The position numbers and the translations under genes were made by a program. From NCBI RefSeq assembly GCF_039533685.1, contig NZ_BAAATZ010000006.1:434001-498000 (forward strand): a stretch of DNA of 64,000 nt, in the 5' to 3' direction. Positions within the stretch are counted from its first letter, which is position 1; the number at the start of each line of letters is the position of its first letter. Under the pieces are notes generated by a model. That model was not told the origin of the DNA. It did no database searches and saw only the letters and a list, made by a program, of their open reading frames with translations. The DNA is from Actinocorallia aurantiaca. Lineage in GTDB: Bacteria; Actinomycetota; Actinomycetes; Streptosporangiales; Streptosporangiaceae. Shown one piece after another: positions 35,989-44,530 of the stretch.

Positions 35989-38346
35989 TTACTCATCCGG
36001 TCTGACCAGCAGGGTCGGCTGGTCCTCCCCGCCCGCGGCGTTCGCGCCCACCCCGATCAGCGACCCTCCGGCCGCCGTCACCGCGGTGAGCAGCTGGTCC
36101 CCCGGCCCGTTCGCGCCGAGCCCCGACGGGCGGGACCTGCTCCAGGACCTCCCGTCCCGGGTCGACCACAGCATCACGTCCCGGGGGCGCCCCACCGTTC
36201 CAGCGACCAGGACCCCCTTGGACGTCACCGTCATCGCCGTGACGGTGACGTTCTGGCCGGTTTCGGCCGGAAGCTCCACCGCCTGCCACGTCCGTCCGCC
36301 GTCCGAGGACAGGTAGGTGAGCGACCACGTGCGCGCGCCGTCCGCGACCACCGCGGTCCCCGACGCGACCAGAAGGTCGTCCTTGGCCACGATGTGCGTC
36401 AGCCAGCCCTCGTTGACGCCGGTCGGCAGCGGCAGGCGGGTGAGGATCCACTTGCGCCCGTCCGGCGACGCCCAGACGGTGGGCCTCCGCACGAACACCC
36501 CGCCGTAGGCCTCGGGGTCCGTCACACCGCCCGCGGCGACGAAGCCGAACTGCCCGGCGGCCACCGAACGCATCCACCTGCGGGTGGTCGGCGCGCCCTC
36601 CAGGTTGTCCCCGCTGGCCCCCGCCCCCCGCTCCCACGTCTTCAGATCGGTGGAGTGCCAGGTGATGGCGCTGTCCCCGGAGTCCCCGACGACGACGTAA
36701 CCGCCCGGTCCGCTGACCGTCGCGTGCGCCGTCACGGGGGTGTCCTCGTCGGCGGCGAAGATCTCTTCCCGGTCCGCCTGGATCCAGTCGGTGCCGTCCT
36801 GGGACGTCACGACCATCGGACGGCCCGTGGTGTCCGCGCCGACCGCGAGCCACCCCGCGTCCCCGGCCGTCACCCCGTGCAGGCGCTGAGTCCCGGGCCG
36901 TGCGAGGGTGCCGCCCTTGGCCCTGCGCCAGGAGCGCCCGTCGGAGGAGAGCCAGACGGAGGCGTCCCCGTTGGTGCTGCCGACCGCCATGACGGTGCCG
37001 CCGCGCTGCGCCAGCGCGGTGACGGACTTGTCGGGAACGACGAGCCCGGAGATCTTGGCCGGGATCTCCCCGCCCGCCGTGTCACGGACCGCCAGCAGCG
37101 CGTTGACGTCGTCGCCGCCGGTGTCCCGGCCGGTGATGACGGCGCCGCCCTCCACGCTCGAGAGGCCCGTCACCTCCCGGCCTTCCAGCAGGGCGAGGGA
37201 GCCGGCCGGCGCCCAGGCCGCGCCGTCCTTGGAGGCCAGCAGGTCGAGCCGCCGGTCGGTGACGACGGAGGCGGTCAACGCCCCGCCCTCTCCGGCGAGG
37301 CCCTGCACGCTCTCCAGGCCCGGCGCCTCCAGGGCGGGACCTTCCGTCCATTCCTGACCGTCGGCGGACGAGTAGAGCTTCGCGCCGTCCTTGACCTGGC
37401 GAATCACGTGGAGGGCGCCGGCCGTCGCGGCGAGGCGCAGGCCCTTGGAGTCCTTCGGCTTGGGCGGCACGAACTCCTGCCAGGTCGCCGCCGCGTCCAC
37501 GGAGCGCCACGTGACCTCGGCGCCCTTCTCGGCCACCCCCCTCAGCACGATGGCGCCGGAAACGGCGGCGACCTCGGTGAACTCCAGGGTGCCCTTGGCG
37601 GGCGGGTGCAGCTGCCAGCCGGTGACGCGGCGCCAGCTCCGGCCGTCCTGCGACAACCAGACGACGGGGGCGGTGTCGCTGTGGTCGCCCTTGGCGGTGG
37701 TGCCTCCGGTGGCGATGAAGCCCTGCGCGTAGCGGGTCAGGGCGCGGACCCTGTCCTGGGCGGCGAACGGCTGTCCGGCCTGGTCGGGCTGGCGTGTCCA
37801 GATCCGGCCGTCGGGGCTCGTCCACACCACGGTGCCGCCCGCGACGCTGCGGCCGAGGGCCGTCCAGCCCGCGGGGGAACCGGCGACGAAGGACGGCACG
37901 TCGTCCAGCGGGGCGGGTTCTCCGGAGGGGGTGCGGACCCGCGCGGAGGCGAACGTCCGGCCCCCGTCCGGCGAGACGAGGAAGACGGCCCGGTAACCGA
38001 GGACGCTCCGCTCGCCGCCGACCGCGACGGTCAGCCTCCCGACCGAGGCGACGGAGCGCAGCTCCTGGTCGCGCCCGTCGGAGCGGGCGACGGGATCGGC
38101 GGCGAACTCCTCGCCGGCCAGCTGCCAGGACCCCGTGTCCCGCTGGGTCGCCTTCACCACGACGAGGGTGACGACCAGCAGAAGCGCCAGCGTGGACGCG
38201 CCCAGCATCACCCATGGCCAGGCGATTCTGCGCGGCGGCTTCGCCGGTTTCGGATTGAATCCGCCGCCATAATCTGGAACGGTCAAATACGGGTCGTAAG
38301 CGCCACGGCCTTCTCGCTTCCGATTCCACGGTGCCCAGCCGCTCAC
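35989..38346 (-). CDS. Membrane-anchored beta-propeller protein (BNR/Asp-box-like repeats)
   Basis: 785 residues. Short Pro-rich cytoplasmic N-terminus, one membrane helix (about 37-60), then over 700 extracytoplasmic residues built from repeats containing S-x-DG-R-x-W motifs (SPDGRIWT, SQDGRSWR, SSDGRSWR, SPDGRKWI, TRDGRSWS). These are the Asp-box signature of sialidase-like propellers. No catalytic residues are recognised, so carbohydrate or protein binding is more likely than hydrolysis. GTG at 38346 is preferred over an upstream TTG. Lies between the glycosyltransferases and the second GH16 gene. Confidence 0.8.
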   Translation of the reverse strand: MSGWAPWNRKREGRGAYDPYLTVPDYGGGFNPKPAKPPRRIAWPWVMLGASTLALLLVVTLVVVKATQRDTGSWQLAGEEFAADPVARSDGRDQELRSVASVGRLTVAVGGERSVLGYRAVFLVSPDGGRTFASARVRTPSGEPAPLDDVPSFVAGSPAGWTALGRSVAGGTVVWTSPDGRIWTRQPDQAGQPFAAQDRVRALTRYAQGFIATGGTTAKGDHSDTAPVVWLSQDGRSWRRVTGWQLHPPAKGTLEFTEVAAVSGAIVLRGVAEKGAEVTWRSVDAAATWQEFVPPKPKDSKGLRLAATAGALHVIRQVKDGAKLYSSADGQEWTEGPALEAPGLESVQGLAGEGGALTASVVTDRRLDLLASKDGAAWAPAGSLALLEGREVTGLSSVEGGAVITGRDTGGDDVNALLAVRDTAGGEIPAKISGLVVPDKSVTALAQRGGTVMAVGSTNGDASVWLSSDGRSWRRAKGGTLARPGTQRLHGVTAGDAGWLAVGADTTGRPMVVTSQDGTDWIQADREEIFAADEDTPVTAHATVSGPGGYVVVGDSGDSAITWHSTDLKTWERGAGASGDNLEGAPTTRRWMRSVAAGQFGFVAAGGVTDPEAYGGVFVRRPTVWASPDGRKWILTRLPLPTGVNEGWLTHIVAKDDLLVASGTAVVADGARTWSLTYLSSDGGRTWQAVELPAETGQNVTVTAMTVTSKGVLVAGTVGRPRDVMLWSTRDGRSWSRSRPSGLGANGPGDQLLTAVTAAGGSLIGVGANAAGGEDQPTLLVRPDE

Positions 38347-38447
38347 AACGCCCCGCCTCTCACCAAAGCCCCTGAAATCTCGCAAAATGATGATCTAATG
38401 CCACGGGAAATAGCAACCGGCACGCGCCATACCGTTACGGGGGTGAC

Positions 38448-39305
38448 ATGCGCCGCACCACGTCCGCCGTCATCTGCGCGGTTTCCCTGGTAACGGCCCT
38501 GTCCGTCTGGCGGCTCGACGACGAGGCCTCCGCGCCCGTCCGCTCCACACCCGTCGCCCGCGCCACCCAGGCGCCCCTGTTCACGCTCCCCGACACCCGC
38601 TGGAAGCGGACCTGGTCCGACGAGTTCAACGGCAAGGGCAGACCCTCCGGCAAGTGGCGGGCCGTGACCGGCGGCACCGGCTGGGGCCACGAGGCCCGCC
38701 AGTACTACTCCCCCGGCAACGCCCGCCTCGACGGGCACGGCAACCTCGTCATCACCGCCACCAGAACGTCCCGCGGCGGCGCCCCGCAATGCTGGTACGG
38801 CCGCTGCGCCTACGAATCGGCCCGCATCCAGACCGAGGACACCTTCTCCCAGGCCTACGGGCGCTTCTCCGCCCGCATCCGCATCCCCACCGGCGCCGGA
38901 ATCTGGCCCGCCTTCTGGATGCAGCGCAAGAACGGCGGCCTCGTCGGCGACCCCACCTACGGCGAGATCGACATCATCGAGACCCGAGGCCAGGAACCCC
39001 ACCTGGCCCGCGGCTACGCCCACGCCAAGAACCTCAAGGGCGGCGGCGTCCTCCTCCTCCCCGAACCCCTCGAAGCCGGCTACCACGTCTACGGCGTCGA
39101 CTGGACCCCCGAGTCCATCACCTGGTGGGTCGACGGCAAGCCCTACGCCCAACTCCCCCGCTACAAGAACTGGCCGTTCACCAAGCCGTTCTTCCTCGTC
39201 TTCAGCCTCCAGGTGGGCGGCAGCTGGGTGGGCCCGCCCGACCGCACCACCCGCTTCCCCGCCCGCCTCGTCGTCGACTGGGTCCGCGTCCACAAGGCCG
39301 CCTGA
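38448..39305 (+). CDS. GH16 family glycoside hydrolase
   Basis: 285 residues with an N-terminal signal/anchor (about 5-21). Catalytic motif GEIDIIET: nucleophile Glu173, Asp175, acid/base Glu178. WSDEFNGKG, GIWPAFWMQ and SLQVGGSWVG are family segments. Probably exported, acting on beta-glucan or the locus's own polysaccharide. It flanks the exopolysaccharide cluster opposite the GH16 gene at 26.1 kb. Its stop is followed directly by a GGGCCC inverted repeat and the toxin A promoter element. Confidence 0.91.
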   Translation: MRRTTSAVICAVSLVTALSVWRLDDEASAPVRSTPVARATQAPLFTLPDTRWKRTWSDEFNGKGRPSGKWRAVTGGTGWGHEARQYYSPGNARLDGHGNLVITATRTSRGGAPQCWYGRCAYESARIQTEDTFSQAYGRFSARIRIPTGAGIWPAFWMQRKNGGLVGDPTYGEIDIIETRGQEPHLARGYAHAKNLKGGGVLLLPEPLEAGYHVYGVDWTPESITWWVDGKPYAQLPRYKNWPFTKPFFLVFSLQVGGSWVGPPDRTTRFPARLVVDWVRVHKAA

Positions 39306-39306
39306 C

Positions 39307-39326
39307 CGGGCCCCCTTTTGGGCCCG
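39307..39326. repeat. CGGGCCC inverted repeat upstream of toxin A
   Basis: CGGGCCC-N6-GGGCCCG starts two bases after the GH16 stop and overlaps the shared promoter element. It could end the GH16 transcript or form part of an operator; similar GGGCCC repeats precede toxin D and flp. Confidence 0.4.
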
Positions 39327-39337
39327 CAGGCCCTGTC
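39318..39337 (+). promoter_or_regulatory. Shared toxin/flp upstream element (toxin A copy)
   Basis: TTGGGCCCGCAGGCCCTGTC, 60 bp before the toxin A start codon. Identical at 17 of 20 positions to the element in front of flp and toxin D. Confidence 0.55.
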
Positions 39338-39397
39338 CGCCCGGTTCGCCGTTCGATTCCCTTGAAAGCTGCATTCGCATGCCTTCGGGGGGTTCCG

Positions 39398-40900
39398 GTG
39401 AGCCGCAAGCGACGTACGGGTCTACGCCGTGACGGCGGCGCCTCAGCCGTCGAATACGGCGCGATCCTCATCCTCGTCGCGGCACTCGCAGCGGTCTTCG
39501 CGGTCGTGGCGCTCCCCGACCGCGTCAAGACCAACACCGCCGCAGCCATCTGCCAGCTCTTCAGCGGCACCGACGCCCGCGACTGCCCCGACGAACAGCC
39601 CCCGGTCGCCGTCAACGACGCACCAGGCGACAACGACCCGACCGGGGGCGACCCCGCTGGGGACGACCCCGCGCTGCCCGATCCCGACCCCCAGGGCCAG
39701 CCGCCCGCCGCTGCGCCCGTCGATCCGGCGCTCGATCCCAACGATCCGGACGTCAAGACCTACAACGACGCCAAGAAGGAAGCCGACGCCGCGAACCAGG
39801 CGCTCAATGACCTCGGTGACGAATCCGACAAGGTCAAACAGGAGATCCTCGACCTCCTCAAAGACGTCGTCGGTATCACCGACATCGAGGACTGCCTGTC
39901 CAAGGGCGACATCGTCGCCTGCATCAGCGCCCTGGCCGGGCTCGTGCCCTGGGGCAAGGTCCTCAAGGTCCTCAAGAAGATCCCCGGAGCGGTCAAGCTC
40001 GCCAAGAGGCTCAAAGAGCTCTGGGACAAGGTCTCCGACGCCAAGGCCCGCAAGAAGAAGGCCGACGACGCGCTCGACGACGCCGAGAACAAGCTGAAGA
40101 ACAAGGGCGTCTGCAAACGCCCCAGCAGCTTCCTGCCCGGCACCCGTGTCCTCCTCGCCGACGGCACCTCGAAACCCGTCGAACGCATCCGGATCGGCGA
40201 CCTCGTCTGGGCCGCCGATCCGATCAGCGGAAGCTCAGGACCCCGCGCCGTCACCCATCTGATCGACAGCCAGGGGACCAGACGTCTGGTCGCCCTCTCC
40301 ACCGGGTTCCTCGGCCGGTTCGGACCCACCGTCACCGCGACCGCGGACCATCTCTTCTGGGAGGCCGGCACGAAGGCCTGGAGCCACGCGGCAGGTCTTG
40401 TTCCCGGAGCCCTGCTCCGGGCGGCCGACGGCCGGTCCGTCACCGTGGCCGCGACGTCCCGCCGCACCGAGGTCACGCGGGTCCACAACCTCACCGTCGC
40501 CGGTCCGCACACCTACCACGTGGTCGTCGGCGGCACGGCCGTTCTCGTCCACAACGAGGAACCCTGCCCTTCCACCCTCGGGGAGGAGATCGGGGAGGAG
40601 ACCAAGTCCGTTCCCCGCGGAAGCGGCCAGCTGACGCACATCTCGGACCGCGTCAGCGAACTCGGCCTGGACCAGAAGGGGGCGGCGACCGCGACCGAGG
40701 CCGCGGCGAGAAGGGCCTTCGGGGAGACGGGAGGCGTCATGCTGGCCCCCAACGGAAACCTCGTGGTGCTTCCTTCGCAGCTCCAGGTGGGCGCCTGGTT
40801 CGAGGTGACCCCGGCGGGCAAGGTGATCGGCAGGAAGGGAAAGATCGGACTCGACGGCAACGCGGACCTCAACCTCATGGACCTGGCACCGTCCCCCTGA
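39398..40900 (+). CDS. Toxin A: Flp-pilin/pre-toxin/Hint protein with novel C-terminal tip
   Basis: 500 residues. Class III prepilin leader ending Gly14, mature start A15-S-A-V-Glu19-Tyr20 (the Glu+5/Tyr+6 of Flp pilins) and one hydrophobic helix (about 20-40). Then a Pro/Asp linker (about 64-118), a helical pre-toxin region with IEDCLSKGDIVACISALAG and LVPWGKVLKVLKKIPG (about 119-237), and a Hint domain (about 239-386) with FLPGTRVLLADGT, TATADH (His318), RVHNLTVAGPHTYHV and final VLVHN (Asn386). Tip 387-500 matches nothing I know. Hints autocleave to release tips in other polymorphic toxins; here the usual +1 cysteine lies four residues early (Cys239), so cleavage is uncertain. GTG start with a G-rich Shine-Dalgarno sequence; a candidate immunity gene follows after 35 bp. 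Confidence 0.85.
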   Translation: MSRKRRTGLRRDGGASAVEYGAILILVAALAAVFAVVALPDRVKTNTAAAICQLFSGTDARDCPDEQPPVAVNDAPGDNDPTGGDPAGDDPALPDPDPQGQPPAAAPVDPALDPNDPDVKTYNDAKKEADAANQALNDLGDESDKVKQEILDLLKDVVGITDIEDCLSKGDIVACISALAGLVPWGKVLKVLKKIPGAVKLAKRLKELWDKVSDAKARKKKADDALDDAENKLKNKGVCKRPSSFLPGTRVLLADGTSKPVERIRIGDLVWAADPISGSSGPRAVTHLIDSQGTRRLVALSTGFLGRFGPTVTATADHLFWEAGTKAWSHAAGLVPGALLRAADGRSVTVAATSRRTEVTRVHNLTVAGPHTYHVVVGGTAVLVHNEEPCPSTLGEEIGEETKSVPRGSGQLTHISDRVSELGLDQKGAATATEAAARRAFGETGGVMLAPNGNLVVLPSQLQVGAWFEVTPAGKVIGRKGKIGLDGNADLNLMDLAPSP

Positions 40901-40935
40901 CGAGCAGACCGAACGCGTCTATCGGAGGATCCACC

Positions 40936-41514
40936 ATGTCGGCCCACGGACTCGGAGTCGTCGAGTTCCAGCTGTACCTCCTGCACACGATGGACCCTCC
41001 GGCACGGCTCCTGACCGAGGCCCTCGACCGCCTGGGGCTGACCGACGCGGACATGCGGAACGCGGCGGAGCGGATCTCCCCGGTGCTCCGGCCGCGGCTG
41101 GGACCCGCCGGGGCTGGAACGAACATGGCAGCAGACCTCCAGGCGATCCTGGGCAAGGCCCTCGTACCCCGCCTCGACGACATCGACGACCGCCGGTTCT
41201 ACAGGCTGCCGCTCTGGGAGGGCTTCGTGTTCGGAGTCTCCTTCGCGGGTGCGGGCCGTCTCATCGAGAGCGCGGAATTCGTCAGGGAACCCGGGACCGC
41301 GGAAGAGCCCCCGGAGCCCGCCGTCTGGGAGTTCCTCGAGGCGGATCTCCTCGGCCCCTTCTGCGAAGCCCGGATGGTCGACACCTGGGGCCATTACCGG
41401 ACCTATCTGACTCGCCGCCCCGAAGACCCGAACGAGTACTTCCTCAGATTCGCCTGGGGAATGCTTCAGGAGGTAGAGACCGCGGACACCGGCGAGCGAT
41501 CCGCGAACACATAG
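40936..41514 (+). CDS. Candidate immunity protein for toxin A
   Basis: 192 residues, no signal peptide or membrane segment, acidic, soluble. GGAGG at 40924-40928 sits seven bases before the ATG. I do not recognise the family. Immediate position downstream of toxin A (35 bp), same strand, small acidic cytosolic protein: the usual profile of a cognate immunity protein, which is the only basis for the assignment. C-terminal segment VDTWGHYRTYLTRRPEDPNEYFLRFAWGML is rich in aromatics. Confidence 0.65.
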   Translation: MSAHGLGVVEFQLYLLHTMDPPARLLTEALDRLGLTDADMRNAAERISPVLRPRLGPAGAGTNMAADLQAILGKALVPRLDDIDDRRFYRLPLWEGFVFGVSFAGAGRLIESAEFVREPGTAEEPPEPAVWEFLEADLLGPFCEARMVDTWGHYRTYLTRRPEDPNEYFLRFAWGMLQEVETADTGERSANT

Positions 41515-41560
41515 CGCACGCCGGAAGATACAAGGGTTACCCGGGGTTGGGAGGATGCTG

Positions 41561-41947
41561 ATGGACGGCGACAGGACCTTGGTGGAGAAGCTGGTCGAGC
41601 ACTTCCCCGAACTGCGCGAGATCTACGAGATCCACGTGGAGAACAACGGCGGCCTTCTCGCACATGTCTTCTTCTGGGACGTCACCCAAGAGATCCTTCA
41701 GTGCTACCTCGGCGGACCGGGCGAACTCCAGGACTGGCGCCCCGTCCTGGACTTCCTCGAAGAGGAGTACGGCAAGAACGACGCACTCGCCCGTGAAGTC
41801 ATCGTGACGTCCTTCATCGACAACCTTCCCTACTCGGGGCAGCCCGGCGAAGACCTTTCCCGGCACCTCGGCCCCCGCCTGGCAGAAGTCCACCGCCGGC
41901 TACGCCACAACTCCCATGGAAGTGGTCTATCTGGGCAACTCAGATGA
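41561..41947 (+). CDS. DUF7674-like protein, probable immunity-type
   Basis: 128 residues, acidic and soluble. Pattern LVEKLVEHFPELREIYEIHVEN, then LLAHVFFWDVTQEIL and VLDFLEEEYGKND..REVIVTSFIDNLP, resembles the DUF7674 family common beside bacterial toxin and immunity genes. ATG at 41561 is chosen because GGAGG (41550-41554) is six bases away; an ATG six bases earlier abuts it. Probably an extra or orphan immunity gene in the bank between toxins A and B. Confidence 0.7.
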   Translation: MDGDRTLVEKLVEHFPELREIYEIHVENNGGLLAHVFFWDVTQEILQCYLGGPGELQDWRPVLDFLEEEYGKNDALAREVIVTSFIDNLPYSGQPGEDLSRHLGPRLAEVHRRLRHNSHGSGLSGQLR

Positions 41948-42434
41948 GTATTCGGATGTCGTGATGCCTGAAACCTTCGATCCCCGTCACCTGGGATTCC
42001 ACCGGCAGGTCTGCCAGGAGGCGGGAGAGCTGGAATCGGTGGCCCACGGCGTCCACCCGGATCTACCGGACTCCGTCTCGGCGGTGCTCCTTCGCTTCCG
42101 GTCCGCTTCCTGGCTGCTGGACGTCGACCTGGACGACGACACCGTCCAGGTCTCCGAACCCGCCTCCGCCGATCCCGAACTCGTTTTCTCCGACGCGTCC
42201 TCGACCGGTCTCTGGGCGCCGGCGCTCGGCCGCCCGGTGCTCTGGGCCTGGATCCTGGAGAACCAACAGGGCCACACCGACGGGCTCCAGCTCTCCTTCG
42301 CCCTCGACGGCGGTGCGGAGTGGCGCGTCCAGCTGATCGCGGCAGCGTCCCAATGGCGGCTCTCCGGCTGGGGACCCCCTGAATCCGAAGCGAGTGGCGA
42401 ATACGACCAGGGATCACAGCGCCATTCCGCGTGA
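41916..42434 (+). CDS. DUF6334-like immunity-type protein
   Basis: 172 residues from the ATG at 41916; an in-frame ATG at 41964 would avoid the 32-bp overlap with the preceding gene. The core WAPALGRPVLWAWILENQQGHTDGLQLSFALDG strongly recalls small actinobacterial DUF6334-type proteins found with polymorphic toxins. Soluble, acidic. Overlaps the next gene by four bases (GTGA), so both are expressed together. No adjacent toxin tip is present. Confidence 0.66.
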   Translation: MEVVYLGNSDEYSDVVMPETFDPRHLGFHRQVCQEAGELESVAHGVHPDLPDSVSAVLLRFRSASWLLDVDLDDDTVQVSEPASADPELVFSDASSTGLWAPALGRPVLWAWILENQQGHTDGLQLSFALDGGAEWRVQLIAAASQWRLSGWGPPESEASGEYDQGSQRHSA

Positions 42435-42826
42435 CATGGCCTGCGGATAGAATTCGCTGGATCAGCGTATATTTCGAACACCAGGGCAAGACCCTGTGGA
42501 ATCCCTCGACCGGGCTTGGGCGATGGTATGCCGCCCTGGCCGACGCGGCTGCGGAAGTCGTCCAGGCGCCGACGGGCCTGACCGCGAACGACGACGACAC
42601 CTACACCGTGGACTTGACCGCTCTCCAGGTGTTCACGGAGAAGCTCCGCAGATCCTTCTTCCGCACGCAGAACCCGCTCGTCCACGCGCTGATCGAAGCG
42701 CCCCTGCTGATATCGCTCGTCATGCTCGAACGCGGCGGCATCGAACCGGCCCCGGCGACGGAACGCGAGGCCGCCCTCCTGAACAAATTGGAGGAGTACT
42801 CCCGGCACATGGTCGCCGAACCATGA
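42431..42826 (+). CDS. DUF6086-like immunity-type protein
   Basis: 131 residues, GTG start within the upstream stop (GTGA). SVYFEHQGKTLWNPSTGLGRWY followed by APTGLTANDDDTYTVDLTALQVFTEKL matches the layout of DUF6086 proteins (LWNPS.G motif), which are abundant in actinomycetes near toxin loci. Soluble. Likely translated with the DUF6334-like protein as a pair. Confidence 0.68.
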   Translation: MTWPADRIRWISVYFEHQGKTLWNPSTGLGRWYAALADAAAEVVQAPTGLTANDDDTYTVDLTALQVFTEKLRRSFFRTQNPLVHALIEAPLLISLVMLERGGIEPAPATEREAALLNKLEEYSRHMVAEP

Positions 42827-42952
42827 CGCTCGGACGAATTCCCCACTCCCCTGGTGTCCGGCATGCGACACATGTGGAGCCTTCGCCGTCAGCGAGACGT
42901 CTGCGTCTATGATTCGGTGACCTGGCGCAGACCTCTCCCCGGAGGCCCATCC

Positions 42953-43474
42953 ATGTTGCGAGCCGAAGACCTCTTCCACGGAGGCCCGTCCCCCGACGGC
43001 GTCCCTCTCCCCGAGCGCGACCCGCTCCGCGAGGCCGACGGCCTCCTGGAGGCCCAGTTGCTCGACACCCGGGTCGAGACGCTCTCCTCCCGCGCCGGGC
43101 TCCTCTTCGAACTGCGCACCACCATGGAGTTCAGCAAGGGCGACGCCGCCGTCCTCGTCGTCGGAGGCGTCCGCGACTTCACCTGGACCGCCGACCCCCG
43201 CCCCACCCTCAGGACCGCCTGGAGCGTGGTCGGCTCCACCCCCTTCGCCGACGACGGCCTGTTCACCCTGGAACTCGCCTTCTCCCCCGAGGCCCGGCTC
43301 CGCCTCACCGCCGAGACCGCCGAGTTCTACGTCGCCGACATCCCCCGCCTCGGCCCCCGCGTCCCCGACTACGAGACCGACGCCACCGCCATCCGCGACA
43401 ACCTCCCCTCCTGGTCCTCCAGGGTCTCCCTGAGAGGCGCCTCCTCCCTCACCCGCGGCCCCTCCACTCCCTGA
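42953..43474 (+). CDS. Immunity-type protein (intact copy of a family with a decayed paralogue nearby)
   Basis: 173 residues, soluble. GGAGG at 42941-42945 lies seven bases before the ATG, favouring this start. Segments LLDTRVETLSSRAGLLFELRTTMEF, GDAAVLVVGGVRDFTW, LFTLELAFSPEARLRL and AEFYVADIP recur in actinobacterial small proteins at toxin loci. A truncated, frameshifted relative lies at 46387-46665, which shows turnover of this gene type in the locus. I cannot name the family with confidence. Confidence 0.72.
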   Translation: MLRAEDLFHGGPSPDGVPLPERDPLREADGLLEAQLLDTRVETLSSRAGLLFELRTTMEFSKGDAAVLVVGGVRDFTWTADPRPTLRTAWSVVGSTPFADDGLFTLELAFSPEARLRLTAETAEFYVADIPRLGPRVPDYETDATAIRDNLPSWSSRVSLRGASSLTRGPSTP

Positions 43475-43512
43475 ACGGCGCTCGTCGCCGGGCCCTCCTA
43501 CAGGACACCGTG

Positions 43513-43914
43513 ATGTTCTCCGTCTATCTCTCGGTCAGGCACAGCTCCTCGGAACCGGCCGTCGTGACCGAGGCGATCGGCTTGGTCCCCGATGAGAGCA
43601 GAACCGCCGGCCGGCCGTACGGTCCGACCGGCGCCCCCAGCCGAAGCAGCGCATGGGTGAGACATGTCGGTCCGAAAGACGCGGTCGCCCGTGTCGAGGA
43701 CGCGATCTGCGAGATTCACAAATCCTGGGGACCCGCCGTCGCGGCGGGACTGAACGGGCTCCGGCGACACGGATGGACGGCCCAGCTGGTCATAGTCCAG
43801 AGAATCGAAGGCGAGGACGACTACATGTCCAAGGGGATATCCCTGTGCCGAGAATCAATAGAGTGGCTAGCCCAGGCCGGCGCGTCCATCGACATCGACC
43901 AGTACGTCCTCTAG
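43513..43914 (+). CDS. DUF4279-like immunity-type protein
   Basis: 133 residues. N-terminal FSVYLSVRHSSSEPAVVTEAIGLVPDESRTAGRPYG fits the DUF4279 pattern, a family repeatedly found as immunity-type proteins in polymorphic toxin loci. AGGA lies about seven bases before the ATG at 43513. It is followed 11 bases later by another small gene. Soluble, no signal. Confidence 0.68.
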   Translation: MFSVYLSVRHSSSEPAVVTEAIGLVPDESRTAGRPYGPTGAPSRSSAWVRHVGPKDAVARVEDAICEIHKSWGPAVAAGLNGLRRHGWTAQLVIVQRIEGEDDYMSKGISLCRESIEWLAQAGASIDIDQYVL

Positions 43915-43925
43915 AGGGAGTCTCG

Positions 43926-44402
43926 ATGAGGCATGTGATCGTCGAGTGGCGGGAAGATGAGTACGTCGCGTCCTTTTGGCTCGACCCCCAGCCCTATCTG
44001 GACGTGCTCCCAGCCCTTTCCGCCGATCTCCCGCCCGGTGCCCGCGCCTTCGTCCTGGATCCCGCGCACTATGCGTTCGGCGACCCCCGCTGCGTGAAGA
44101 ACCTCAAGCTCGAGAACCTCACTTTCAGCGACGGTCCCAGCCCCGGGCTGGTCGCCGTCTTCTCTCCCAACGAATGGATGCACACCGAGTCCCTGGTCCT
44201 GGAATACTCCGGCGTCTCCGCGCTGTCCGTGCAGGTAGAGGACCAGTCGGAGGAGGAGTACCCCCTGGGCCTGGACCGCGTCCTCCTCGACGAACTACTC
44301 CCCGCCTCTGCGGGCTGCACTCACGAGATCCGGTTCACCTGCGGATCCCTTGTCGTCTCCTGCGCCGACCTCGACGCCCGATGGCGCACGGTCTCCGGCT
44401 GA
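43926..44402 (+). CDS. Small acidic protein, possible immunity
   Basis: 158 residues, start ATG with GGAG five bases upstream, 11 bases after the DUF4279-like gene, so cotranscribed. Acidic, soluble; starts MRHVIVEWREDEYVASFWL and ends with beta-strand segments IRFTCGSLVVSCADLDARW. Family not recognised. The stop lies 45 bp before the toxin B promoter element. Confidence 0.62.
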   Translation: MRHVIVEWREDEYVASFWLDPQPYLDVLPALSADLPPGARAFVLDPAHYAFGDPRCVKNLKLENLTFSDGPSPGLVAVFSPNEWMHTESLVLEYSGVSALSVQVEDQSEEEYPLGLDRVLLDELLPASAGCTHEIRFTCGSLVVSCADLDARWRTVSG

Positions 44403-44447
44403 GCGGAGTCGTCATCCGGAGCTCCTGCCCCTGAAACGGGTCCCCGC

Positions 44448-44467
44448 TTAGGCCTCTGGGCCCTTTC
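44448..44467 (+). promoter_or_regulatory. Shared toxin/flp upstream element (toxin B copy)
   Basis: TTAGGCCTCTGGGCCCTTTC, 63 bp before the toxin B start. The surrounding 93 bp up to the start codon are about 90 percent identical to those before toxin C. Confidence 0.5.
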
Positions 44468-44530
44468 CACCAGTTGCTCCCTTCGGTTGCCTTAGGCCGG
44501 GTGTTCACCGTCTTTCGGGGGAGGCTGTCC

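Noticed and set aside
38347..38385. TTG at 38385 as the start of the propeller protein
   Set aside because: Adds 13 residues without features; the GTG at 38346 has better placed purine-rich sequence upstream.
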